NCBI RefSeq assembly: GCF_963676665.1
Contig: NZ_OY781371.1
Coordinates: 310,001-374,000, forward strand
From: an uncultured Tolumonas sp.
GTDB lineage: Bacteria > Pseudomonadota > Gammaproteobacteria > Enterobacterales > Aeromonadaceae
Reading direction: 5' to 3'
DNA length: 64,000 nucleotides
A model generated the notes under the pieces. It searched no databases and was not told the DNA's origin. It saw only the letters and a list, made by a program, of their open reading frames with translations. Below are positions 24,176 to 34,431 of this stretch, in pieces; within the stretch, counting starts at the first letter, position 1; every line of letters begins with the position of its first letter. Both the position numbers and the translations under genes were made by a program.

Positions 24176-27100
24176 GTGGTCGTAAAGGTAAATACATCAG
24201 CACTGCATCAGTCATTACAGGAACGTATTCTGCTCATTGATGGTGGCATGGGCACCATGATCCAAAGTTATCAGCTACAAGAGGCAGACTTTCGTGGTGA
24301 GCGTTTTGCCGATTGGCCTTCCGATCTGAAAGGCAACAACGACTTACTCGTGCTGACCAAGCCTGATGTGATTGCGGCGATCCATGATGCTTATCTGGCA
24401 GCCGGTGCCGATATTCTGGAAACCAACAGCTTTAATGCCACGCGTATCGCGATGGCTGATTATCAGATGGAAGATCTGTCTGCGGAAATTAACCGTGAAG
24501 CCGCACGTCTGGCGCGCAAAGTGGCGGATGAATGGAATGCTAAAACACCGGAAAAACCACGTTTTGTTGCCGGTGTATTAGGCCCTACGAACCGCACTGC
24601 CTCTATTTCACCGGATGTGAATGACCCGGGTAAACGTAACGTTACCTTTGATGCCTTAGTTGACGCCTATAAAGAATCGACCGAGGCCTTAATCGAGGGT
24701 GGGGTTGATATCATCATGATTGAAACCATCTTTGACACGCTGAATGCCAAAGCAGCATTTTTTGCAGTCGACACCATTTTTGACAAACTCGGCTTCAAAT
24801 TGCCGGTCATGATCTCTGGCACCATCACCGATGCCTCTGGTCGAACTTTATCTGGTCAGACGACCGAAGCATTCTATAACTCGTTACGCCATGCCGAACC
24901 ATTGTCGTTTGGTCTGAACTGCGCACTTGGCCCGAAAGAGCTGCGTCAATATGTGCAGGAACTGGCACGTATTTCGGAAAGTTATGTCTCAGTGCATCCC
25001 AATGCAGGTCTGCCTAACGCTTTTGGTGGTTACGATCTGGAAGCCGATGAAATGGCTGACCATATTCGTGAATGGGCCGAATCGGGTTTCCTGAATATGG
25101 TTGGGGGTTGCTGCGGCACCACACCGGACCACATTCGTGCGATGGCAAAAGCGGTAGCAGGCATTAAGCCGCGTGAGCTGCCAACATTACCCGTGGCTTG
25201 CCGTCTGGCGGGGTTAGAACCACTGACCATTGATGAAAACTCGATGTTTGTGAACGTCGGTGAGCGAACGAACGTCACTGGTTCTGCCAAATTCAAGCGC
25301 CTGATCAAAGAAGAGCAATATGACGAAGCGCTGGATATTGCGCGTCAGCAAGTGTTGAGCGGTGCGCAGATCATCGACATCAACATGGATGAAGGTATGT
25401 TGGATGCGCAAGCTTGTATGGTGCGCTTCCTCAATCTGATCGCGTCTGAACCGGATATCTCGCGTGTACCAATCATGATCGACTCTTCCAAATGGGAAGT
25501 GATCGAGGCGGGTCTGAAATGTATTCAGGGTAAAGGTATTGTTAACTCTATCTCCATGAAAGAGGGAGAAGAGAAATTTATCGCGCAGGCGAAATTGTTG
25601 CGTCGTTACGGTGCGGCAGTGATTGTCATGGCGTTCGATGAAGTGGGGCAGGCCGATACCCGTGCACGTAAATTCGAGATTTGTCAGCGCGCGTATAAGA
25701 TCCTGACCGAACAAGTCGGCTTCCCGCCGGAAGATATTATTTTTGACCCGAACATCTTTGCCGTCGCCACCGGTATTGATGAACACAACAACTACGCGGT
25801 TGATTTCATCGAAGCGGTTAAAGATATTAAAACCAATTTACCGTATGCCATGATCTCCGGCGGTGTCTCTAACGTGTCGTTCTCATTCCGTGGTAACGAT
25901 CAGGTTCGTGAAGCGATCCACTCTGTGTTCCTCTATTACACCATTAAAAATGGTATGGACATGGGCATCGTGAATGCCGGCCAGTTAGCGATTTATGAAG
26001 ACATTCCGGCTGAGTTAAAAGAAAAAGTCGAAGCTGTGGTGCTGAATACTCATCCGGGGGCGACTGAAGAATTACTGACCATTGCCGAGAAATATCGTGG
26101 TGGTGCGGCTCAACAGGCGATTGATCCTCGTGAGCAAGAGTGGCGCAGCTGGCCAGTGGGTAAACGACTGGAACATGCGTTGGTCAAAGGCATTACTGAT
26201 TTTATTGATGAAGACACCGAAGAAGCCCGTCAATTGGCGGCAAAACCGATTGAGGTGATTGAAGGCCCGTTGATGGCTGGCATGAATGTAGTCGGTGATT
26301 TGTTCGGCGCCGGTAAAATGTTCCTGCCGCAGGTGGTGAAATCTGCGCGGGTTATGAAACGCGCCGTGGCTTATCTGCAACCCTACATTGAAATGGGAAA
26401 AAGTGCGGGTCAGAGTAACGGCAAGATTGTCATGGCAACGGTCAAAGGCGATGTGCACGATATTGGTAAAAACATCGTCGGTGTGGTGCTGCAATGTAAT
26501 AACTACGAAATTGTCGATCTGGGCGTCATGGTCTCTTGCGAGAAAATATTGCAGACTGCTCGAGAACAGAATGCTGACATTATCGGTCTGTCTGGCCTGA
26601 TCACGCCATCGCTGGATGAAATGGTGCATGTCGCGAAAGAGATGGAACGTCAGGGCTTTAAGATCCCACTGATGATTGGTGGGGCGACGACATCGAAAGC
26701 ACATACTGCAGTAAAAATTGAACAAAATTACAGTGAAGCCGTCGTTTATGTCTCTAACGCATCACGAGCGGTGGGTGTCGTGCAAAATCTGCTGAGTGCA
26801 GAGCAGAAAGCGCCATTTGTTGAACGCCTGCGAGAAGAGTATGTGCGGGTGCGTGAGCAGCACAGTCGTAAACAACCGCGAACTCCGCCTGTTACGCTGG
26901 ATGCGGCCCGAGCGAATGGTTTGCAGCTTGATTGGCAGAATTATCAGCCACCGAAGCCAAATATACTGGGCACTAAAGTGATTGATGATGTCTCGATTGC
27001 GACGCTGCGAGAATATATCGACTGGACGCCGTTTTTCCTCAGTTGGGAGTTGGCCGGTAAATTTCCTCGTATCTTACAAGATGAGGTCGTTGGTGAAGAG

Positions 27101-27889
27101 GCGACTCGCCTGTATCAAGATGCGTTAGCGATGCTGGATCGCTTGCAGGCCTCTGGTGAGGTGAGAGCCAGTGGCATCATCGGCCTGTTTGCGGCCAATC
27201 GTGTTGGTGATGATGTTGAAATCTACACCGACGAGTCGCGCACAGACGTTAAGCAGACATTCCATTTCCTGCGCCAGCAAACGAATAAAGCGATGCAGGC
27301 GCGTGATGGTGAGGTATTCCCGAATTATTGTCTGGCTGACTTTATTGCGCCAAAAGAGAGTGGTGTGGCTGATTACTTTGGCGGTTTTGCGGTGACTGGC
27401 GGTATTGGTGAAGCTGCTTTGGCAGAAGCTTATAAAGCGGCGGGTGACGATTACAATGCGATTCTTATTCAAGCGGTTTGTGACCGTTTGGCAGAAGCGT
27501 TTGCGGAATATCTGCATGCGCAGGTGCGTAAAGAATATTGGGGTTATGCGGCAGATGAAAATCTGAGTAACGATGATTTGATCCGTGAGAACTACCAAGG
27601 TATTCGCCCTGCGCCGGGTTATCCGGCTTGCCCGGAACACACGGAAAAAGGGTTGTTGTGGCAGTTACTGAATGTCGAACAAGCTATCGGCATGCAACTG
27701 ACCGATTCTTATGCCATGTTGCCTGCGGCGGCGGTATCTGGTTTCTATTTCAGCCATCCGCAAAGTAAATATTTTGCCGTAGCTGGTATCCAGAAAGATC
27801 AGGTGGAAGATTACGCGCAGCGCAAAGGCATGACATTGACCGACGCTGAGCGTTGGTTGGGGCCAAACTTGGGTTACGATATAGAATAA
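24176..27889 (+). CDS. metH: Cobalamin-dependent methionine synthase
   Basis: A 1237-residue four-module enzyme transferring a methyl group from methyl-tetrahydrofolate to homocysteine. In order: the homocysteine domain with zinc cysteines in LNCALGP and [10 protein letters not shown]; the folate (pterin-binding) domain from [15 protein letters not shown]; the cobalamin cap and Rossmann domain with the B12-ligand histidine in [11 protein letters not shown]; and the C-terminal SAM-dependent activation domain ([12 protein letters not shown]). Start is GTG 24176 with GAGGAAG upstream; no in-frame ATG is near. Lies 98 bp after metA on the same strand. No cobalamin riboswitch recognised. Confidence 0.97.
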   Translation: MVVKVNTSALHQSLQERILLIDGGMGTMIQSYQLQEADFRGERFADWPSDLKGNNDLLVLTKPDVIAAIHDAYLAAGADILETNSFNATRIAMADYQMEDLSAEINREAARLARKVADEWNAKTPEKPRFVAGVLGPTNRTASISPDVNDPGKRNVTFDALVDAYKESTEALIEGGVDIIMIETIFDTLNAKAAFFAVDTIFDKLGFKLPVMISGTITDASGRTLSGQTTEAFYNSLRHAEPLSFGLNCALGPKELRQYVQELARISESYVSVHPNAGLPNAFGGYDLEADEMADHIREWAESGFLNMVGGCCGTTPDHIRAMAKAVAGIKPRELPTLPVACRLAGLEPLTIDENSMFVNVGERTNVTGSAKFKRLIKEEQYDEALDIARQQVLSGAQIIDINMDEGMLDAQACMVRFLNLIASEPDISRVPIMIDSSKWEVIEAGLKCIQGKGIVNSISMKEGEEKFIAQAKLLRRYGAAVIVMAFDEVGQADTRARKFEICQRAYKILTEQVGFPPEDIIFDPNIFAVATGIDEHNNYAVDFIEAVKDIKTNLPYAMISGGVSNVSFSFRGNDQVREAIHSVFLYYTIKNGMDMGIVNAGQLAIYEDIPAELKEKVEAVVLNTHPGATEELLTIAEKYRGGAAQQAIDPREQEWRSWPVGKRLEHALVKGITDFIDEDTEEARQLAAKPIEVIEGPLMAGMNVVGDLFGAGKMFLPQVVKSARVMKRAVAYLQPYIEMGKSAGQSNGKIVMATVKGDVHDIGKNIVGVVLQCNNYEIVDLGVMVSCEKILQTAREQNADIIGLSGLITPSLDEMVHVAKEMERQGFKIPLMIGGATTSKAHTAVKIEQNYSEAVVYVSNASRAVGVVQNLLSAEQKAPFVERLREEYVRVREQHSRKQPRTPPVTLDAARANGLQLDWQNYQPPKPNILGTKVIDDVSIATLREYIDWTPFFLSWELAGKFPRILQDEVVGEEATRLYQDALAMLDRLQASGEVRASGIIGLFAANRVGDDVEIYTDESRTDVKQTFHFLRQQTNKAMQARDGEVFPNYCLADFIAPKESGVADYFGGFAVTGGIGEAALAEAYKAAGDDYNAILIQAVCDRLAEAFAEYLHAQVRKEYWGYAADENLSNDDLIRENYQGIRPAPGYPACPEHTEKGLLWQLLNVEQAIGMQLTDSYAMLPAAAVSGFYFSHPQSKYFAVAGIQKDQVEDYAQRKGMTLTDAERWLGPNLGYDIE

Positions 27890-27913
27890 AGTGACATTTT
27901 ATTTATTATTTTG

Positions 27914-27943
27914 GGGCCTGCATGCAGGCCCTGCTTGTTTTTT
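27914..27943 (+). terminator. Intrinsic terminator after metH
   Basis: A GGGCCTG-CATG-CAGGCCC hairpin (palindromic) followed by TGCTTGTTTTTT, 24 bp after the metH stop. Confidence 0.88.
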
Positions 27944-28054
27944 CGTCTAAAATATATACAAAGTGTCAACATAGATCACAAGAACCATATTTTTTTAAAA
28001 AAGGCGTTAAGCCCGGCATTGAACTAATGATCTAAGCCCGATAGTCTGACTCCC

Positions 28055-28088
28055 TTGGCAGAGGGTAACTTCTATTTATACATATAAT
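28055..28088 (+). promoter_or_regulatory. Possible promoter of the PIN/NYN-like gene
   Basis: TTGGCA with TATACA 16 bp downstream, or the adjacent TATAAT at 28083-28088 as an alternative -10. An AAAGGA ribosome-binding site follows at about 28091. Confidence 0.4.
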
Positions 28089-28104
28089 ATAAAGGATAGC
28101 GGGT

Positions 28105-28683
28105 ATGCTAAAAAATCTACTGATCGTTATAGATCAGGCAGTTAATAAATGTCTTGATCTTGATTTGACTAAATTTAATCAGATTGAAATCGTTGTTGGC
28201 GCCAGTCAAAAAACGTTACCTGTTGCATTTGTAAAGGAATTACTACGCATTCAGAGCATGAGTGGTGTGCCAGTGGAATTATTGACCACCAAAGGTACTG
28301 GTAGCCATCATGTTGAAATGTATCTGGCCTGGTTGCTCGGTCGTCACATCGAAAAATTGCCGGATGCGTATATTACTGTTATTGCCAACGACATTGATGC
28401 TGAAAGTTTACTGAGTAACTGTATCGATGAAGAATATCACGATCGTATCTGCATTATTCAGGAAGACGGAGCAACAGCTGCCGCCAAACCAACAGAGTTG
28501 CAATTTGAAAAACCTGCGCAGAAAAAAGCGCCTATTGAAGCAGTGACGGCAGCACCTGTTGCTGAAGAAAAGGTTAAGCAGGCTGATAACAAGTTGATCT
28601 CTAAATTGATGGAGCGGAAAGATATTCTGGAAGCGCGTCATCCGATCACCGGTGAGCCACTGCCTGAACCATTGCATAAATAA
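28105..28683 (+). CDS. Hypothetical protein with PIN/NYN-like nuclease fold
   Basis: A 192-residue protein without a name I recognise. Residues 3-120 follow the layout of small PIN/NYN-like domains: LLIVIDQ with D10, a strand IEIVVGASQ, a GTGSHHVEMYLAWLLGR helix with E71 where an aspartate is usual, and ITVIANDIDAESLL with D96. These three acidic positions could bind a metal. Residues 121-160 are a Lys/Glu/Ala/Pro-rich, probably disordered linker. The tail ISKLMERKDILEARHPITGEPLPEP looks like a short conserved docking element. It follows metH after a strong terminator and likely has its own promoter. The fold call is inference from pattern only. Confidence 0.6.
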   Translation: MLKNLLIVIDQAVNKCLDLDLTKFNQIEIVVGASQKTLPVAFVKELLRIQSMSGVPVELLTTKGTGSHHVEMYLAWLLGRHIEKLPDAYITVIANDIDAESLLSNCIDEEYHDRICIIQEDGATAAAKPTELQFEKPAQKKAPIEAVTAAPVAEEKVKQADNKLISKLMERKDILEARHPITGEPLPEPLHK

Positions 28684-28711
28684 TGTCTTTAGCTGATTGT
28701 TTGGGGCTGCA

Positions 28712-29272
28712 ATGACGCAGCCCGTTTCTCAACGCCAACGCGAGCAAGATGCGTTGGCGTGGTTTTTTAAGCACTCGCCTCATATTCCTGACTTGCATTG
28801 CAAAGTTGCTGAATTATCCGATCTCCCTGCGTTATTACATCTGGAACGCTATTGTTTTAACCCCTATCTGGCATTTGGTCGGCGGCGTTGGCGTTATCTG
28901 ATTTCGAAATCGTGTTGCTCGACTATTTTGTTATTTCAGCACGAAACATTGGTGGCCTATCTTTGTTTGCTGCCACATCAAGGTTGGTGTGGTCTTGAGG
29001 TTCGCGCGCTGGCGGTGCATTGGTTACATCGGCAAAAAGGGTTAGGGCGTTGGCTGATGCGCTTGAGCCAGTATCTGGCTCAGCAATGGCAGTTACGCAC
29101 GATATATTTGTCGGTAGATTGTGAAAACATGCCTGCCCGAACGTTATATGAACAGATGGGCCTGCAAATATCGGGTCAATTAGCCGACTATTACGGGTTA
29201 GATCGGCATGGCCTGCGCATGAGGTTTAATGTCGAATCAGATGATACAAAGAGCTTGCTGGAGCAAGCTTAG
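28712..29272 (+). CDS. GNAT-family N-acetyltransferase (RimI-like)
   Basis: A 186-residue acetyltransferase. A basic N-terminal helix precedes the GNAT core: LEVRALAVHWLHRQKGLGRWLMRLSQYL is the acetyl-CoA-binding motif, and NMPARTLYEQMGLQISGQLADYY is the C-terminal strand-helix seen in RimI-like protein acetylases. ATG 28712 is preferred because GGGG lies 6 bases upstream and the TTG at 28697 has no such site. The last codons form the stem of a terminator. Lies 28 bp after the PIN/NYN-like gene and is probably co-transcribed with it. Confidence 0.82.
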   Translation: MTQPVSQRQREQDALAWFFKHSPHIPDLHCKVAELSDLPALLHLERYCFNPYLAFGRRRWRYLISKSCCSTILLFQHETLVAYLCLLPHQGWCGLEVRALAVHWLHRQKGLGRWLMRLSQYLAQQWQLRTIYLSVDCENMPARTLYEQMGLQISGQLADYYGLDRHGLRMRFNVESDDTKSLLEQA

Positions 29273-29277
29273 TTTTT
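29251..29277 (+). terminator. Intrinsic terminator overlapping the end of the GNAT gene
   Basis: AGCTTGC-TGGA-GCAAGCT hairpin (29252-29269) followed by TAGTTTTT. The stem is coding sequence and the stop codon TAG is the first part of the tail. Confidence 0.8.
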
Positions 29278-29370
29278 GGGAACAGGTTGCCGGTAACGTG
29301 GAGTGACCCGAGGGCCGGTCGGGCTTGATACTAACCATCACATTAAGCCCATCCCTACGGAGTTAAACCT

Positions 29371-30687
29371 ATGAAAGTCGCTATTATTGGTGCTGGCAGC
29401 ACCGTATTCATGCGCAATATCGTGCGCGATCTGTTACAACAACCCGCCTTAATTTCTACCCATATCGCGTTACAGGATATCGATAGCAAACGTCTGCAAG
29501 AGTCACAACTGGTTGCCAAACAAATTATTTCTGCTTTGAAAGTGCAGGCTAGCGTGAGCGCCAGTCTGGATCGCCGTGAGGTATTGCAAGGTGCTGATGT
29601 GGTGATCACCATGTTTCAGGTGGGTGGTTATAAACCCAGCACCGTGGTTGATTTTGATATCCCAAAAAAATACGGATTACGCCAAACCATCGCCGATACG
29701 TTAGGTATTGGCGGTATTATGCGTGGTTTGCGCACCGTGCCGGTGCTGGTAGATATTGCACGTGAGATGCGGGAATTGTGCCCCAAAGCGTTGCTGATGA
29801 ATTACGTTAACCCAATGGCGATTTTAAGTCTGGCAGTGCAACGAATGGTGCCGGAAATTCAGTATGTTGGGCTGTGTCATTCCGTGCAGGGCACTGCGGA
29901 AGAGCTGGCGCATGACTTGGGTGTTGCGCCGGAAAATCTGGTTTACACCTGTGCGGGCATCAACCACATGGCATTTTATAACCAATTTACGCAACGCCTG
30001 CCGGATGGCTCGACAGAAGATCTGTATCCTCGCTTGAAAGCTTTGGCTGCTGCAGGAAAAGTGCCGGATGGAAATCGTGTTCGTTATGAAATTCTGCGCA
30101 AATTTGGCTATTTCGTAACGGAATCCAGCGAGCATTTTGCCGAATATTCACCGTGGTTTATTAAACGTGATCGCCCTGATTTAATCGAAAAATTTAATAT
30201 TCCACTGGATGAATATCCACGCCGTTGTGAAAAACAGATGGCCGATTGGGCTGCGGAGTTACAACGTATCGAAACGGAACATGACATTGAGATTAAACAA
30301 AGTCGTGAATATGCCGCCTCGATCATTAACTCGCTGGCGACCGGTGAACCATCGGTTATTTACGGTAACGTGCTGAACAACGGTTTGATTGATAACTTAC
30401 CGGCAGACTGTGCAGTGGAAGTAGCTTGTCTGGTCGATCGCAACGGCGTACAACCGGTCAAGTTTGGTCGTGTGCAACCGCAATTAGCGGCATTGATGCG
30501 AACTAACATCAATGTGCAGCAACTGACGGTGGAAGCGCTGATGGCGGAAGATCCAGAATATATCTACCATGCGGCGTATCTTGATCCTCACACCAGTGCG
30601 GAGCTGGATTTAGATCAAATTCACGATTTGGTCGATGATTTACGTCGTGCGCATGGTGATTGGCTGCCGCAATTTGCCCGCATGTAA
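29371..30687 (+). CDS. melA: Alpha-galactosidase, GH4 (MelA type)
   Basis: A 438-residue GH4 hydrolase cleaving alpha-galactosides such as melibiose by an NAD- and Mn-dependent redox mechanism. The N-terminal dinucleotide-binding strand is VAIIGAGSTVFMRNIVRD. The metal-binding cysteine lies in GLCHSVQGTAEEL, and the metal histidine in CAGINHMAFY. Further MelA signatures are ADTLGIGGIMRGLRTVP, YFVTESSEHFAEYSPWFIK and EPSVIYGNVLNNGLIDNLP. It is cytoplasmic, with no MelB symporter next to it. It converges with the MelR-like gene across an ERIC repeat; the neighbouring ABC importer could supply substrate. Confidence 0.95.
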   Translation: MKVAIIGAGSTVFMRNIVRDLLQQPALISTHIALQDIDSKRLQESQLVAKQIISALKVQASVSASLDRREVLQGADVVITMFQVGGYKPSTVVDFDIPKKYGLRQTIADTLGIGGIMRGLRTVPVLVDIAREMRELCPKALLMNYVNPMAILSLAVQRMVPEIQYVGLCHSVQGTAEELAHDLGVAPENLVYTCAGINHMAFYNQFTQRLPDGSTEDLYPRLKALAAAGKVPDGNRVRYEILRKFGYFVTESSEHFAEYSPWFIKRDRPDLIEKFNIPLDEYPRRCEKQMADWAAELQRIETEHDIEIKQSREYAASIINSLATGEPSVIYGNVLNNGLIDNLPADCAVEVACLVDRNGVQPVKFGRVQPQLAALMRTNINVQQLTVEALMAEDPEYIYHAAYLDPHTSAELDLDQIHDLVDDLRRAHGDWLPQFARM

Positions 30688-30737
30688 TGGTTGGAAACAG
30701 AGAGTGACAGCATCAGGCTGTCACTTTTTCTGCTGTA

Positions 30738-30865
30738 TATACCCAAAGTAATTGGAGTTGCGGCTAGGCGACAAGAGAACGAATCCCCACGAGCATAGAT
30801 AAACTATGTGAGTGGGGTGAGTGAAAGCTGTCAACAACGCTGCAACTTCAAGAACAAAGGGTATA
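30738..30865. repeat. ERIC-type repeat, copy 3 (128 bp)
   Basis: The third 128-bp copy, with TATACCC/GGGTATA ends and arms CGAATCCCCACGAGCATAG / CTATGTGAGTGGGGTGAG. It lies between convergent melA and the melR-like gene. Its right end runs into the latter: bases 30848-30865 encode the last five residues and the stop. Confidence 0.9.
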
Positions 30866-31738
30866 AAGTTGTTCTGCTGCGCTGCGGGTGTTTAATCGAT
30901 ATTGATGCGGAGTTACCCCCACTAGTTTATGAAATGACTCGTAGAAGCGACTCATGGCGCTAAAGCCGGTAGTTAATGAGATATCTAAAATGGAGCGATT
31001 GCTTTCCGCCAGTAACGCCCGCGCATGGTTTATTTTCATCATGGTGATGTGATCTTTGATGGAATAACCCATAACTTGTTTAAACAGGTTCATCGCATAA
31101 TTCGGGTGCAGTTGTACTTGTACGGCTACTTCATTCACCCTGATCGCTTCATGATAGTGGGCGGCAATAAAGCTCAGCATTTGCTGAATGTAGCGAATTT
31201 TTCGTTCGTTCATCTGCAAGCTGTGTAGTTTCCCGGGGGAGGTATGTAGCAACTCTTGCCAACCAGATACGGCAACCCGTTTCATCATCAGGGTAATTTC
31301 TTCCTGCATCAATTGGTATAAACCATGAGAGTTACTATGGCTATCGTTATGCCAGCGGCGTAGTTCATGGCTGCCAAACATATCTTTGACGTTGGATATC
31401 ACAACACTACCATGCAGAATTTTGTTTAACAGTAGGTCATCAACGGGCAGACCTAAAAAGCGTGACAGCGGGATGTTGATCACCCCCATTTGCAAGCAGT
31501 TCTCACAGGCGATGAGCCGATGTGGGATCACGCCCCAGAACACGCCAACGTGACCTTCCTCAATTTGTATCTGTTCGCCATTAATCAGATAACGCACCGG
31601 GCCACCGAAGGGGATATTCACTTCGACTTGGCGGTGCCAGTGATAGCCCGGCATATCGCCGGGCTGACAGAATTCAACACTTAATACTTCATCGGCTTGT
31701 AGCCAGCTTAATGGGCTGATTTCTGTTGGGTCTTGCAT
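30848..31738 (-). CDS. melR: MelR-like AraC-family regulator
   Basis: A 296-residue AraC-type activator. The N-terminal cupin-like sensor (HWHRQVEVNIPFGGPVRYLING...GHVGVFWGVIPHRL) is close to E. coli MelR, the melibiose-responsive activator of melAB. The C-terminal double HTH is typical (IRVNEVAVQVQLHPNYAMNLFKQ; ILDISLTTGFSAMSRFYESFHKLVGVTPHQYR). Here it is the last gene of the ABC-transporter operon, 21 bp after the aldo-keto reductase, and faces melA. The final YTLCS and stop are encoded by the end of an ERIC repeat. Confidence 0.82.
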   Translation of the reverse strand: MQDPTEISPLSWLQADEVLSVEFCQPGDMPGYHWHRQVEVNIPFGGPVRYLINGEQIQIEEGHVGVFWGVIPHRLIACENCLQMGVINIPLSRFLGLPVDDLLLNKILHGSVVISNVKDMFGSHELRRWHNDSHSNSHGLYQLMQEEITLMMKRVAVSGWQELLHTSPGKLHSLQMNERKIRYIQQMLSFIAAHYHEAIRVNEVAVQVQLHPNYAMNLFKQVMGYSIKDHITMMKINHARALLAESNRSILDISLTTGFSAMSRFYESFHKLVGVTPHQYRLNTRSAAEQLYTLCS

Positions 31739-31759
31739 TGATGACTCCTGAATGCGTTT

Positions 31760-32764
31760 TTATTTGTTTCCCGCAGTCAGAATTTCTTCGATGCGGGATA
31801 ACTCTTTTGCACTAAGTTCACAGAAATGAGGAGCGGCAATCGCGTCATCGATCTGGCTGGTTTTACTGGCACCGATCAACACAGAGGTGATCGCCGGTTG
31901 GCGTAACACCCACTGCAAGGCCATTTGCACCAGCTTTTGACCACGCAGGAAGGCCAGATGATTCAGCTCTTCAATGACTTTGAGTCTGGCCTCGGTAATA
32001 TCGGTGGTTTTGAGATAACGACCGTCTTTTGCTACGCGTGAATCTTCCGGAATACCATTCAAATAACGATCGGTGAGCAGCCCACCGGCCAGCGGCGAGA
32101 ACGCGATGCCACCGATCTGTTCTTCCGATAATACATCGAGCAAACCGTTTTCTACCCAGCGTTCAAACATCGAGTATTTGGGCTGGTGGATGACGCACGG
32201 CGTGCCCAATGATTTCAAAATCTGCGAGGCACGTTTTGTCAGCTCTGCCGGATAGTTGGAAAGTCCGACATATAACGCTTTGCCCTGACGCACGATCAGA
32301 TCTAACGCCGCCATGGTTTCTTCCAATGGCGTATTTGGATCGGGGCGGTGATGGTAAAAAATATCCACGTAATCCAGTTTCATCCGGCGCAGGCTTTGGT
32401 CCAGACTGGACACCAGATATTTTTTACTGCCACCGTCGCCGTACGGGCCATTCCACATCTGATAGCCGGCTTTGGTCGAGATGATTAACTCATCACGATA
32501 AGCCTGCAGATCTTGCTGCAGGATACGCCCGAAATGTTCTTCAGCGGTGCCCGGTGGCGGGCCATAGTTGTTGGCCAGATCAAAGTGGGTGATACCACAA
32601 TCAAACGCGTGTCGGATCAGTTTGCGGCTGTTGTCCTGATTGGCGGTATCACCAAAATTATGCCAAAGGCCAAGACTGATACGCGGTAATTTCAGTCCAC
32701 TTTGGCCACTACGGCGGTAATGCATCTGGCTATAACGTTCTTCATTTGGCAAATAATCCGACAT
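31760..32764 (-). CDS. yghZ: Aldo/keto reductase (YghZ/L-glyceraldehyde 3-phosphate reductase type)
   Basis: A 334-residue NADPH-dependent AKR of the YghZ (Gpr, AKR14) group. The signature N-terminus NEERYSQMHYRRSGQSGLKLP and FDLANNYGPPPGTAEEHFG (catalytic Asp and Tyr), STKAGYQMW (Lys) and IFYHHRPD (His) are all present. E. coli YghZ reduces L-glyceraldehyde-3-phosphate and methylglyoxal. Its place in the alpha-galactoside operon suggests detoxifying sugar-derived aldehydes or handling an oxidised sugar; that is inference. Confidence 0.9.
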   Translation of the reverse strand: MSDYLPNEERYSQMHYRRSGQSGLKLPRISLGLWHNFGDTANQDNSRKLIRHAFDCGITHFDLANNYGPPPGTAEEHFGRILQQDLQAYRDELIISTKAGYQMWNGPYGDGGSKKYLVSSLDQSLRRMKLDYVDIFYHHRPDPNTPLEETMAALDLIVRQGKALYVGLSNYPAELTKRASQILKSLGTPCVIHQPKYSMFERWVENGLLDVLSEEQIGGIAFSPLAGGLLTDRYLNGIPEDSRVAKDGRYLKTTDITEARLKVIEELNHLAFLRGQKLVQMALQWVLRQPAITSVLIGASKTSQIDDAIAAPHFCELSAKELSRIEEILTAGNK

Positions 32765-32797
32765 GCTTTCCTCCGGTATTCACGGCTAATTATTCGA

Positions 32798-34417
32798 TCA
32801 GGCGGCCACCTCAAATGCGGCTCGGATCAGTCGTCGTGTATATTCCTCTTTTGGGTTATCCATCACCGTGACGGTATCGCCCATTTCGACTAAATCTCCG
32901 TGGCGCATCACCATGATCCGGTGACATAACGCTCTGACTACCCGTAAATCATGGCTGATAAACAAGAAGGAAAGATTATGTTTTTGCTGCAATTGTCGTA
33001 ACAATTGGATGATCTGATTCTGCACCGACAAGTCGAGCGCCGAGGTGGGTTCATCCAGCAAAATGAATTCCGGCTCCATGGCGATGGCTTTGGCTATGGC
33101 AATACGTTGGCGTTGGCCACCCGAGAATTCATGTGGGAAACGATCGAGCGCAAACGGTGCTAAACCCGATTCCTGTAACGCTTGGATCGCCCGTTGTTCA
33201 CGGTCATGGTCGTCTTTACCAATGCCATTAATGATCATGCCTTCCTGAATGATCTGGCGTACGGTCATGCGCGGGTTCAGTGAAGAGAAGGGGTCTTGAA
33301 ACACGATCTGCATGCGTTTTCGCAGCGGGCGCATGGCTTTACGGTCGCGATCATGCAACGTCATACCGTCGTAAATCAGCTCACCTTCTGAATCGAGCAG
33401 CCGTAAAATCGCGTGACCGAGTGTGGTTTTACCCGAGCCCGATTCGCCCACGATGCCCAGTGTTTCACCACGCCGCAGCGTTATATCAAGCCCTTTCACG
33501 GCCTTAAAGCGCTTTTCCGGGCGGCGTAACCACCAGTTACCTGGTTCGGTGACAAACGATACCTGTACGTTTTTACCTTCCAATAAAATGGGGTTATCAG
33601 AAGGAACTGCTGGTGCGATGCCTTTCGGCTCAGAATTCAGCAGATGCTGCGTGTAAGCGTGTGTTGGGTTGGTAAACAGATTTTCGGTTTCATTATTTTC
33701 GACCACCTGGCCGTGTTGCATCACATACACCCAATCAGCGTATTTGCGCACGATGGTCAGATCATGGGTAATTAACAGCACCCCCATGTGGAATTTTTCC
33801 TGCAGTCGTTTCAGTAAGTTCAGAATTTCCGCCTGTACGGTGACATCCAGTGCAGTGGTGGGTTCATCGGCAATCAACAGGTCAGGTTTATTGGCCAGTG
33901 CCATGGCGATCATCACGCGCTGCCGCTGACCCCCCGACATCTGATGTGGATATTGGTCGATGCGTTTTTCCGGATCAGGCAGTTGCATCTCAGTCAGCAA
34001 CGACAGCACCTGTTCGCGCAGCGCCTGTTTGGAGATGGTGCGGTTATGCTCGCGAATGATTTCGCCGATCTGATCGCCCACGGTGTAGATCGGGTTCAGC
34101 GAGGTCATTGGCTCTTGAAAGATCATGCCGATCTTTTTACCGCGGATCTTGCGCATGTCTTGCTCGGTATAACCACTCATGTCTTCGCCATGCAGGGTAA
34201 TGCGGGTTGCTTTACCCACGATGGCGCTTTTCGGTAACAGCTTCATCAATACGCGTGCGGAGATCGATTTGCCGGAGCCCGATTCGCCGACCAATGCCAC
34301 GGTCTGGCCTTTGTAAATTTTGAAGGAAACATCACGCACGGCCTGTGCAATGCCGCCTTCGGTTTTGAAATCGACCTGAATATTTTCTGCATTTACCAAC
34401 AGGGTTTGTTCGTTCAT
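32798..34417 (-). CDS. Opp/Dpp-type ABC transporter ATPase, fused double domain
   Basis: A 539-residue protein joining the two ATPases (DppD-like and DppF-like) of an Opp/Dpp importer, the arrangement seen in YejF. Each half has a Walker A (GESGSGKS at 44-51; GESGSGKT in the second half), an ABC signature ([16 protein letters not shown]) and a Walker B ([16 protein letters not shown]). It sits on the cytoplasmic face of the permeases. Gene 14 bp after the second permease. The operon partners point to oligosaccharide rather than peptide import. Confidence 0.92.
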   Translation of the reverse strand: MNEQTLLVNAENIQVDFKTEGGIAQAVRDVSFKIYKGQTVALVGESGSGKSISARVLMKLLPKSAIVGKATRITLHGEDMSGYTEQDMRKIRGKKIGMIFQEPMTSLNPIYTVGDQIGEIIREHNRTISKQALREQVLSLLTEMQLPDPEKRIDQYPHQMSGGQRQRVMIAMALANKPDLLIADEPTTALDVTVQAEILNLLKRLQEKFHMGVLLITHDLTIVRKYADWVYVMQHGQVVENNETENLFTNPTHAYTQHLLNSEPKGIAPAVPSDNPILLEGKNVQVSFVTEPGNWWLRRPEKRFKAVKGLDITLRRGETLGIVGESGSGKTTLGHAILRLLDSEGELIYDGMTLHDRDRKAMRPLRKRMQIVFQDPFSSLNPRMTVRQIIQEGMIINGIGKDDHDREQRAIQALQESGLAPFALDRFPHEFSGGQRQRIAIAKAIAMEPEFILLDEPTSALDLSVQNQIIQLLRQLQQKHNLSFLFISHDLRVVRALCHRIMVMRHGDLVEMGDTVTVMDNPKEEYTRRLIRAAFEVAA

Positions 34418-34431
34418 CTTAAAATCCTCGC

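Noticed and set aside
25214-25786. 190-codon minus-strand frame inside metH
   Set aside because: Antisense to the folate-binding module, no recognisable domain.
26072-26725. 217-codon minus-strand frame inside metH
   Set aside because: It lies over the B12-binding module of MetH on the other strand; composition is typical of an antisense shadow.
30738-30865. Insertion sequence or transposase-derived MITE
   Set aside because: There is no transposase gene in the window and the internal arms match the ERIC core; no clear target duplication beyond TA was visible.
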